Below are positions 1-5,872 of a DNA stretch of 13,763 bases, in pieces (positions within the stretch are counted from its first letter, which is position 1; each line of letters begins with the position of its first letter). The notes beneath the pieces were generated by a model. That model was not told the origin of the DNA. It was given only the letters and a program-made list of their open reading frames with translations, and searched no databases. The position numbers were made by a program, and so were the translations under genes. This DNA is from Sphingomonadales bacterium (lineage in GTDB: Bacteria; Pseudomonadota; Alphaproteobacteria; Sphingomonadales; Sphingomonadaceae): positions 1 through 13,763 of the forward strand of contig JAGWVC010000102.1 in the NCBI GenBank assembly GCA_018971065.1, in the 5' to 3' direction.

Positions 1-2397
1 CCGTCGCTGTCGTCGAACGAACGCTACGGCCCGGAAAAGCAGTCGTTCTCGCTGCGCGGCTTCAACCAGGACCAGTCCACCGCCCCCACCGTCGGCGTGT
101 ACTTCGCCGACGTCGTCGGCGTGCGCGCCCAGGGCGGCACCACCTCGGGCAACTCGGTCGGCGCCGGTGCGTTCATGGACCTCGCCAACGTCCAGGTGCT
201 GAAGGGCCCGCAGGGCACGCTGTTCGGCCGCAACACCACCGGCGGCGCCATCCTGCTCGTCCCGAAGAAGCCGTCGTCGAAGCTTGAAGGCTACGTCGAA
301 GGCTCGCTGGGCAACTACAACCTGCGTCGCATCCAGGGCGCGGTGAACATTCCGCTGTCCGACACCTTCAAGGTCCGCTTCGCCGCAGACCGCATGAAGC
401 GTGACGGTTACATGGTCAACAAGTCGGGGATCGCCGGTTCGGCTCCGTTTTTCAACGATCGCAACTACGAAGCCTATCGCATGTCGATCGTGGCCAACCT
501 GACCCCCGATCTCGAGAACTATACGATCTTCTCGTACTCGAACTCGCACACCTATGGTTACGCGACGCGCATCGCCGGCTGCCAGACCAACCTGGCGGTG
601 CTCGGTGGCACCGGCAAGCTCACCGCGCTTTCGTGCGCGGACCAGTTGGGCCGTCAGGGCGCTCGCGGTGATTCAGCCTACAACGTTGAAAGCGCGGTGC
701 TGAACCCCTTCCTGAACCTCAAGCAGTTCCAGGTGATCAACACCACCACCTGGCAGGCGAGCGACAACCTGACAGTCAAGAATATCGCCAGCTATGGTGA
801 GTTCCGTGAGAAGACGCACTTCGACCTTTATACATCGAACTTCAAGGTGCCCAACTACAATGGCACCGGCGGTTTCCCGCTTTCGCTGATCAGTCCGCAG
901 TTGCCGTTCCCGGTCGCGGCCGGCACGCCCTACAAGTACATTGAACTGTCGGCGGTTCCGGGCGGCTACGCCGCTGCCGAGCGCACCTTCACTGAGGAAC
1001 TGCAGCTGCAGGGTACCTATGGTGACAAGTTCAACTACGTGGTCGGTGGTTATCTCGAGTTTGCCCGTCCGTTGGGTTACAATGCCCAGCGCACCGGCAT
1101 CTACTCGAACTGCATTGATCCGGGCACGCTGAACTGCACCAACCCGCTGTTCTTCGGCCAGATCTCGGAATCGCGCACCCAGCTGTCGTTCAACAACCAC
1201 GGTATCTTCGCGCAAGGCACTTACAAGGCGACGGATAAGCTCTCGCTGACCGCCGGTATCCGCTACACGTTCGACAACGTGTTCGGGAACACGATCTCGA
1301 CGCGTGACGCGCTTGACCCGGCCAACCGCAACCCGCTGTCGGTCATCGATCCGGCGACCGGCGTGCGTTATGCCATGCAGTGCACCGACTCGTATCGTCT
1401 GGGCAACGCCTACGTCGCCAACAACAGCCTGTGCCGCACTGACCTGAAGAACCCGTCGAAGGCGCCCACCTGGGTCCTGAACGCGGACTACAAGGTCACG
1501 CCCGACATGATGGTCTATGCAAAGTGGGCGCGTGGCTATCGGCAGGGTGGCCTGAACTTCACCAATCCGGGTCTCGAGCGCTGGAATCCGGAACACATGG
1601 ACACCTTCGAGGTCGGTGCGAAGAACACGTTCCGTGGTCCGATTTCGGGCTACCTCAACGTCGCCGCCTATCTGAACAAGCTGCGTGACATGCAGGTTTT
1701 CGCCGGGCTGACGACCAGTTCGCAGTTCCCCGGCGTCGCCGGCGGTGCGGCGATCATCAACGCAGGTAAGGCAACCAGCTATGGCCTGGAAGTTGACGGT
1801 TCGTTCTCCGTGCTTGACGGCCAGCTGCGGCTCGACCTCGGCTATGCCTATCTGCACACCAAGATCGATCAGATCGCCGATCAGCCCACGCTGAATGCGC
1901 TGACCAAGGGAACGCCGTTTGATGCCACCTGGGTTGTTGGTGATGCGGTGAACAACCCGAACAACTACACCCCGGGCAAGATCACTCCAACGGTGCAGGC
2001 TGGTTCGCCGTTTACGCTGGCGCCGAAGCACAAGCTGACTGCGACCGGTACCTGGACGTTGCCACTGCCGGAAAGCATCGGCAAGATCGCCGCCAGCCTG
2101 ACCATGGTCTACACCGGCGAGCAGATCGCCAACGGTTCGGTGCCGGCCTATTTCGGCACCGGCACGTCGATCCTGGCGCTCGGTGGCGGCTATCTGCCGG
2201 CGCGTACGCTGCTGAACGTCAACGTCAACTGGAACCACGTCGCCGGCTCGCCGGTGGACGCTTCGTTCTTCGCGACCAATGTCACGAACAAGGTCTATGC
2301 CACCAACACCGGCGGCGGCTGGAACTCGTCGGGCATCGGCGATCTCAACATCGGCGAACCGCGCATGTACGGCGTCAAGCTCAAGGTCAGCTACTGA
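1..2397 (+). CDS. TonB-dependent outer-membrane receptor, 5' end missing
   Basis: Reading frame 1 is open from the first base, so the gene starts upstream; 798 residues are visible and probably about 70-110 are missing (signal peptide, TonB box, start of the plug). The family imports iron complexes, sugars or other ligands across the outer membrane using TonB/ExbBD energy. The visible start is plug domain (SLRGF, VGVYFADV), with the conserved LKGPQGTLFGRNTTGG motif at visible residues 67-82. The rest alternates aromatic beta-strands and long loops, as in a 22-strand barrel. The protein ends in an aromatic residue (VKLKVSY), as expected for assembly by the BAM machinery. Three closely spaced cysteine pairs (visible residues 194/212, 371/379, 461/478) could be loop disulfides. 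The substrate cannot be told from sequence. A strong terminator follows, so the gene is transcriptionally separate from what comes next. Confidence 0.95.
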   Translation, partial: PSLSSNERYGPEKQSFSLRGFNQDQSTAPTVGVYFADVVGVRAQGGTTSGNSVGAGAFMDLANVQVLKGPQGTLFGRNTTGGAILLVPKKPSSKLEGYVEGSLGNYNLRRIQGAVNIPLSDTFKVRFAADRMKRDGYMVNKSGIAGSAPFFNDRNYEAYRMSIVANLTPDLENYTIFSYSNSHTYGYATRIAGCQTNLAVLGGTGKLTALSCADQLGRQGARGDSAYNVESAVLNPFLNLKQFQVINTTTWQASDNLTVKNIASYGEFREKTHFDLYTSNFKVPNYNGTGGFPLSLISPQLPFPVAAGTPYKYIELSAVPGGYAAAERTFTEELQLQGTYGDKFNYVVGGYLEFARPLGYNAQRTGIYSNCIDPGTLNCTNPLFFGQISESRTQLSFNNHGIFAQGTYKATDKLSLTAGIRYTFDNVFGNTISTRDALDPANRNPLSVIDPATGVRYAMQCTDSYRLGNAYVANNSLCRTDLKNPSKAPTWVLNADYKVTPDMMVYAKWARGYRQGGLNFTNPGLERWNPEHMDTFEVGAKNTFRGPISGYLNVAAYLNKLRDMQVFAGLTTSSQFPGVAGGAAIINAGKATSYGLEVDGSFSVLDGQLRLDLGYAYLHTKIDQIADQPTLNALTKGTPFDATWVVGDAVNNPNNYTPGKITPTVQAGSPFTLAPKHKLTATGTWTLPLPESIGKIAASLTMVYTGEQIANGSVPAYFGTGTSILALGGGYLPARTLLNVNVNWNHVAGSPVDASFFATNVTNKVYATNTGGGWNSSGIGDLNIGEPRMYGVKLKVSY

Positions 2398-2404
2398 TCG
2401 AATA

Positions 2405-2449
2405 CCGGCCGGGGCAACCCGGCCGGACGTTCCGGCCTTCGGGTCGGAA
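2405..2449 (+). terminator. Two stacked stem-loops after the receptor gene
   Basis: The first hairpin has a perfect 9 bp stem (CCGGCCGGG, 2405-2413, with 2418-2426) closed by a GCAA tetraloop. The second has an 8 bp stem with one G-U pair (2430-2437 with 2442-2449) closed by a TTCG tetraloop. Both loops are of the extra-stable GNRA/UUCG classes. Neither hairpin is followed directly by a T-run, so they may protect the 3' end of the mRNA or help the terminator just downstream. Confidence 0.6.
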
Positions 2450-2455
2450 ACTTCA

Positions 2456-2482
2456 GGCCCGGCCGCAAGGTCGGGCCTTTTT
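2456..2482 (+). terminator. Rho-independent terminator of the TonB receptor gene
   Basis: A 9 bp GC-rich stem (GGCCCGGCC, 2456-2464, with GGTCGGGCC, 2469-2477, one G-U pair) closes a GCAA loop and is followed at once by five T residues (2478-2482). It lies 58 bp after the receptor stop and 73 bp before the next start, so it separates the receptor from the VOC/hydrolase pair. Confidence 0.85.
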
Positions 2483-2555
2483 GCTTGCCTGCCGCATTGT
2501 CGCTCTTTCCTTCGCCCGTCTCCCGGTCCATCCTGCCCGCAAAGGGAGAATTGTC

Positions 2556-2960
2556 ATGGCCGTTGCCGGGCTCGATCACGTCAACATCATCGCCGCCGAT
2601 CTGGATGCCACCGTGGCATTCTACAGCACGGTTCTGGGTCTCGTCCGCGATCCGAATTCGGTGCTGGAAAAGATGGGCCGTCGCGGCGCGTGGATGCAGG
2701 ATACCTCGGGCCACCCGATCATGCACATCCAGGGCTACGATGCTGCCCTGCACAAGGCCAACCAGGCCGGCGATGTCACCCCCACCGGCGCCATCGATCA
2801 CGTCGCGCTGCAATGCTCGGGCTTCGCCGCGATGCTGGAACACCTTGCCGCGCTGGGCATCGAACATCGCGTCAACGACCGCCAATTCGGCAACCTGCGC
2901 CAGATATTCGTCACCGATCCGGATCGGGTCACGCTCGAACTGAACTACCACGCCGACTGA
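2556..2960 (+). CDS. VOC-family (glyoxalase/bleomycin resistance/extradiol dioxygenase fold) protein
   Basis: A 134-residue protein of the vicinal oxygen chelate superfamily, whose members bind a divalent metal in paired beta-alpha-beta-beta-beta modules. The first module starts GLDHVNI and the second AIDHVAL. The expected metal ligands are visible as His8, His57, His82 and Glu128 (VTLELNY). The length suits a single-domain-pair cytoplasmic enzyme. Superfamily reactions include glyoxalase, ring-cleaving dioxygenase and epimerase; the sequence does not say which. The ATG at 2556 was chosen because GGGAGA lies 6 nt upstream and because starting there puts the first His ligand at the usual position; an in-frame TTG at 2481 would start inside the terminator. 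The next gene begins 23 bp later, so the two are probably co-transcribed. Confidence 0.88.
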   Translation: MAVAGLDHVNIIAADLDATVAFYSTVLGLVRDPNSVLEKMGRRGAWMQDTSGHPIMHIQGYDAALHKANQAGDVTPTGAIDHVALQCSGFAAMLEHLAALGIEHRVNDRQFGNLRQIFVTDPDRVTLELNYHAD

Positions 2961-2983
2961 CCCCCACCGCAAAGGCCCCCACC

Positions 2984-3856
2984 ATGTGCGACGAACAGAC
3001 CGCTGCCGCCGAAGACGCCGCGCTTGCCGCCCTCGGCCTCACCCGCCGCGCCTTCGCGCTGACCGGCGGCGCCACCGCGCTGTGGGCCGCCACCGTCTCT
3101 ACCGCTGTCGCCGCCGGCAACGATCTTGCCGAGGCCACTGTCCGCATTCCCACGGCGGACGGCATGGCCGATGCCTTCTTCGTCCACCCGGTCAGGGGCA
3201 CTCACCCCGGCATCGTCGTCTGGCCCGACATCGCCGGCCTGCGCGATGCCTACAAGGTCCAGGCCCGCCGCCTCGCCCAGGCCGGCTATGCCGTGCTGGT
3301 GGTCAACCCGTACTACCGCTCCGCCCCGGCGCCGGTGCTGAACAGCTTCTCCGAATTCCGCACCCCCGAAGGCCAGGCCAGGCTGAAGCCGATGATCGCC
3401 TCGATCAACCCGGCCCGCACCACCGCCGATGCCGCCGCCTTCGTCACATGGCTCGACACCCAGCCCGCCGTTTCGCGCAAGCGTCACATCGGCAGCGTCG
3501 GCTATTGCATGGGCGGCCCGTTCGCGGTGCGCACCGCCGTCGCCGCCCCCGCCCGCGTCGGTGCCGCCGCATCGATGCACGGCGGCGGCCTTGTCAGCGA
3601 AGCGCCGGACAGCCCGGTCAAGCTGCTGGCGAACACGCGGGCGTCCTACCTGTTCGCCATCGGCCGCAATGACGATGCCCGCTCACCCGGCGACAAGGAC
3701 GCGCTGAAAGCCGCCGCCGCCGTCGCCCACCGCCCGGCGGAGATCGCGGTCTACGCCGCCGACCACGGCTGGACCACGCTCGATGGCACCACCTACAACA
3801 AGGCCGAAGCCGAACGCGCCTGGGCCAGGATGCTGGCGCTGTTCGCGAAGTTGTAA
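2984..3856 (+). CDS. Dienelactone hydrolase family protein with twin-arginine-type signal
   Basis: A 290-residue alpha/beta hydrolase. The Cys-Asp-His triad of dienelactone hydrolases is visible: nucleophile Cys175 in GYCMGG, Asp230 in GRND, and His261 in DHGW. The N-terminus has TRRAFAL at residues 20-26, then a hydrophobic Ala-rich stretch ending AVAAG near residue 45, which fits a Tat signal and periplasmic export. The 19 residues before the twin arginines (MCDEQ..., acidic) are long for a signal n-region, but I recall sphingomonad relatives that also start MCDE, which supports the ATG at 2984. A weak AAAGG lies 8 nt upstream. Classical enzymes open dienelactones in chlorocatechol breakdown; the substrate here is unknown and could be another ester or lactone. 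Probably in an operon with the VOC gene. Confidence 0.87.
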   Translation: MCDEQTAAAEDAALAALGLTRRAFALTGGATALWAATVSTAVAAGNDLAEATVRIPTADGMADAFFVHPVRGTHPGIVVWPDIAGLRDAYKVQARRLAQAGYAVLVVNPYYRSAPAPVLNSFSEFRTPEGQARLKPMIASINPARTTADAAAFVTWLDTQPAVSRKRHIGSVGYCMGGPFAVRTAVAAPARVGAAASMHGGGLVSEAPDSPVKLLANTRASYLFAIGRNDDARSPGDKDALKAAAAVAHRPAEIAVYAADHGWTTLDGTTYNKAEAERAWARMLALFAKL

Positions 3857-3876
3857 AGCAATGGAAATCATATAGC
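3851..3876 (+). promoter_or_regulatory. Possible promoter for the SPFH/NfeD pair
   Basis: TTGTAA (3851-3856, overlapping the hydrolase stop codon) and TATAGC (3871-3876) are separated by 14 nt, short but within the range of alphaproteobacterial vegetative promoters. The start codon lies 26 nt beyond the -10 box. This is pattern matching only. Confidence 0.25.
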
Positions 3877-3877
3877 C

Positions 3878-3890
3878 TGACGCAACGTCA
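3878..3890. promoter_or_regulatory. Short inverted repeat TGACG-CAA-CGTCA
   Basis: A perfect 5+5 bp inverted repeat with a 3 bp centre sits just downstream of the possible -10 box and ends 2 nt before the AGGGGG ribosome-binding site of the SPFH gene. It could be an operator for a dimeric repressor or a small hairpin near the ribosome site. It is short enough to be chance. Confidence 0.25.
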
Positions 3891-3902
3891 CAGGGGGTAT
3901 GC

Positions 3903-4823
3903 ATGTCGGGTTTCCTGATCGCGCTTGTCGGGCTGGTGTTCATCTTCATGGTGCTGGGCGTCCGCGTCGTCCGCCAGGGCTATGTCTACACGATCGAACG
4001 GCTCGGCCGCTTCACTTTCGCGGCCACGCCGGGCCTGCACATCATCATCCCGTTCGTCGATCGTGTCGGCCAGAAGGTCAACATGATGGAACAGGTGCTG
4101 GACGTGCCGGGGCAGGAGATCATCACCCGCGACAACGCGATGGTCGGCGTCGATGCGGTGGTGTTCTTCCAGGTGCTCGATCCCGGCAAGGCCGCTTACG
4201 AGGTATCGAACCTGTTCCTCGCGGTCATGCAGCTCACCACCACCAACCTGCGCACGGTGATGGGCTCGATGGACCTCGACGAGACCCTGTCGAAGCGGGA
4301 CGAGATCAATGCGAAGCTGCTCAGCGTGATCGATCATGCCACCGCGCCCTGGGGCCTCAAGGTCACCCGCGTGGAGATCAAGGACATTCGCCCGCCGCAG
4401 GACATCTCGAATGCGATGGCCCGCCAGATGAAGGCCGAACGCGAAAAGCGCGCCCAGATCCTTGAGGCCGAGGGGTTGAAATCGGCCGAGATCCTGCGCG
4501 CCGAAGGCCAGAAGCAGGCGCAGATTCTCGAAGCGGAAGGCCGCAAGGAAGCCGCCTTCCGCGATGCCGAGGCACGCGAACGCTCCGCCGCCGCCGAAGC
4601 CCAGGCCACCAGGGTCGTCTCCGAAGCCATCGCCTCGTCGGGCACCCAGGCGCTCAACTATTTCGTTGCCCAGAAATACACCGAGGCGGTCGCCCAGTTC
4701 GCCAATTCGCCCAATGCCAAGACCATCCTGTTCCCGGTCGAGGCCACGCAACTGATCGGTTCGGTCGGCGGCATCGGCGAACTGGTGCGCGATGCGTTCA
4801 AGCCGGCGGCTGCGCCGAAATGA
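3903..4823 (+). CDS. qmcA: SPFH/Band 7 (stomatin/prohibitin-like) membrane protein, QmcA type
   Basis: A 306-residue membrane protein of the stomatin/QmcA class; such proteins form oligomeric membrane scaffolds and often work with NfeD partners or membrane proteases. Residues 2-20 are one N-terminal membrane segment. The SPFH domain follows (about 22-180, with GLHIIIPFVDRV, ITRDNAMVGVDAVVFFQV and the IKDIRPPQDISNAM signature). Then comes a charged coiled coil of 11-residue repeats (175-240) and a hydrophobic tail. E. coli QmcA is almost the same length (305). The ATG at 3903 was chosen because AGGGGG (3892-3897) is 5 nt upstream; the ATG at 3899 is out of frame and too close. The stop overlaps the next start as ATGA, which indicates translational coupling to the NfeD-like gene. 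Confidence 0.9.
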   Translation: MSGFLIALVGLVFIFMVLGVRVVRQGYVYTIERLGRFTFAATPGLHIIIPFVDRVGQKVNMMEQVLDVPGQEIITRDNAMVGVDAVVFFQVLDPGKAAYEVSNLFLAVMQLTTTNLRTVMGSMDLDETLSKRDEINAKLLSVIDHATAPWGLKVTRVEIKDIRPPQDISNAMARQMKAEREKRAQILEAEGLKSAEILRAEGQKQAQILEAEGRKEAAFRDAEARERSAAAEAQATRVVSEAIASSGTQALNYFVAQKYTEAVAQFANSPNAKTILFPVEATQLIGSVGGIGELVRDAFKPAAAPK

Positions 4824-5278
4824 CCGGCCTGTTCGGCTGGCTCAACAGCCTCGACGCCCGTTATGCCTGGCTTGCCGTCGGCCTGCTGCTGGCGGCGGCG
4901 GAAATGGCCATCCCCGGCGTGTTCCTGATCTGGATGGCCGGCGCCGCCTTCGTCACCGGCCTCGCCACCTTCCTGCTGCCGTTCGGCAGCGCCGAACAGG
5001 TCATGCTGTTCGCGCTGCTCGCGTTCGGCTCGGTGCTGGCGGGCCGCGAATGGATGCGCCGCCACCCGGTCACATCGGACGATCCGAAGATGAACGATCG
5101 TGGCGCGCGAATGAACGGGCAGATGGTCGTCGTCACCGAGGAGATCGCCGGCGGCGAAGGTCGCGTCCGCCACGGTGACAGCGAATGGCTGGCCACCGGT
5201 CCCGACGCGGTGATCGGCACGCGAATGCGCGTCGCCGGGCACGACGGCACCGTGCTGCTGGTTGAGCATCTGCATTGA
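4820..5278 (+). CDS. NfeD-like membrane protein with C-terminal OB fold
   Basis: A 152-residue protein. Three hydrophobic segments lie at about residues 14-31, 33-53 and 60-74 (with AAEMAIPGVFLIWMA, typical of short NfeD proteins). A soluble C-terminal part of about 55 residues has the beta-rich NfeD pattern (GRVRHGDSEWLATG, IGTRMRVAGHDGTVLLVE). Short NfeD proteins of this type are encoded beside SPFH proteins in many bacteria (YbbJ beside QmcA in E. coli) and are thought to bind or regulate the SPFH scaffold. Here the start codon overlaps the SPFH stop by 4 bp and no good ribosome site precedes it, so translation probably depends on the upstream gene. The protein lacks the serine-protease domain of long NfeD forms. 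Confidence 0.88.
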   Translation: MTGLFGWLNSLDARYAWLAVGLLLAAAEMAIPGVFLIWMAGAAFVTGLATFLLPFGSAEQVMLFALLAFGSVLAGREWMRRHPVTSDDPKMNDRGARMNGQMVVVTEEIAGGEGRVRHGDSEWLATGPDAVIGTRMRVAGHDGTVLLVEHLH

Positions 5279-5298
5279 ACTGACGCGGATTGAGTTGC

Positions 5299-5333
5299 AG
5301 CGGGCGGGCGCAGCCCCCATATCCCGCCCCGCT
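5299..5333 (+). promoter_or_regulatory. GC-rich hairpin just before the msrB ribosome-binding site
   Basis: AGCGGGCGGG (5299-5308) pairs with 5323-5333 over 10 bp with one bulged C, leaving a 14 nt loop. It ends 2 nt before AGGAG (5336-5340), the msrB ribosome-binding site. It has no T-run, so it is not a standard terminator. It may end or stabilise the upstream nfeD message or modulate msrB translation. Confidence 0.35.
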
Positions 5334-5349
5334 ACAGGAGTCCCCCACG

Positions 5350-5748
5350 ATGACCGACAAGCTGAACCTCACCGATGAAGAGTGGCGCGCCCGGCTCAGC
5401 CCCGAGCAGTACCACATCCTGCGCCAGCACGGCACCGAACGGGCGTTCACCGGCAAGTATGAATCGAACAAGGCGCCGGGCATCTACACCTGCGCCGGCT
5501 GTGGCGAGCCGCTGTTCGATGCCGCCACCAAGTACAATTCCGGCTCGGGCTGGCCCAGCTACACTGCGCCCGTGGAGGGCGAAGCCATCACCGAGATCAC
5601 CGACCGGTCGCACGGCATGGTCCGCACCGAAGTGCGCTGTGCGAAGTGCGAAGGCCACCTCGGCCACGTGTTCCCCGATGGTCCCGGCCCGAACGGGTTG
5701 CGCTACTGCATCAACAGCGCCAGCCTCGATTTCACGCCGCAGGAATAA
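5350..5748 (+). CDS. msrB: Peptide-methionine (R)-S-oxide reductase
   Basis: A 132-residue cytoplasmic enzyme that repairs oxidised methionine (R epimer) in proteins. The family signature is complete: two zinc-binding CxxC pairs (Cys48/Cys51 and Cys97/Cys100), the GWPSY substrate loop, [17 protein letters not shown], and catalytic Cys120 in RYCINSASL. The residue before GWPSY that supplies the resolving cysteine in the two-cysteine form (GCGWPSF) is serine here (Ser66). All five cysteines are accounted for, so this is a one-cysteine enzyme that must be reduced directly by thioredoxin or another reductant. The ATG at 5350 follows AGGAG by 9 nt and gives the usual length. No signal peptide is seen. 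It starts 71 bp after the NfeD-like gene, so it may share its transcript. Confidence 0.95.
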   Translation: MTDKLNLTDEEWRARLSPEQYHILRQHGTERAFTGKYESNKAPGIYTCAGCGEPLFDAATKYNSGSGWPSYTAPVEGEAITEITDRSHGMVRTEVRCAKCEGHLGHVFPDGPGPNGLRYCINSASLDFTPQE

Positions 5749-5753
5749 TCGGC

Positions 5754-5772
5754 AGCGGGGCTTCGCGCCGCT
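5754..5772 (+). terminator. Weak hairpin after msrB
   Basis: AGCGG pairs with CCGCT, with a G-G mismatch and two further pairs inside. It begins 5 bp after the msrB stop. Only ATTTC follows rather than a T-run, so termination here would be inefficient or would need Rho. Confidence 0.25.
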
Positions 5773-5789
5773 ATTTCAGAAATATTGGG

Positions 5790-5797
5790 TTAACCAT
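5790..5797 (+). promoter_or_regulatory. CtrA-like half-site TTAACCAT upstream of the PBP gene
   Basis: The 8-mer TTAACCAT matches the half-site described for the cell-cycle regulator CtrA in Caulobacter. It overlaps the 8 bp palindrome GGTTAACC (5788-5795) and lies 75 bp upstream of the PBP start. No second TTAA follows at the 7 bp spacing of the full motif. CtrA exists in sphingomonads, but its role at this site is inference. Confidence 0.35.
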
Positions 5798-5872
5798 GAT
5801 CCGCCTATCGCCGAACCGTGCTAGGCCGGATCGACCGGGCTGACGGGTCGCAATCGGGGGTTGGGCGAAGAC

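Noticed and set aside
673..2238. Long open frame on the minus strand opposite the TonB receptor (521 residues)
   Set aside because: Its translation is Arg/Gly/Val-rich without any family motif, and it exactly shadows a clear receptor; GC-rich codon bias leaves such antisense frames open.
2481..2555. Upstream in-frame TTG start for the VOC gene
   Set aside because: It would start inside the terminator T-run and place 25 non-family residues before the first metal ligand; the ATG at 2556 has a good ribosome site.
5785..5811. TTGGGT / TATCGC as a promoter for the PBP gene
   Set aside because: Both boxes are poor matches with a 15 nt spacer; not strong enough to annotate.
5861..5872. TTG start for the PBP gene
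   Set aside because: The purine run directly abuts the TTG, too close for a ribosome site; the ATG at 5873 has normal spacing.
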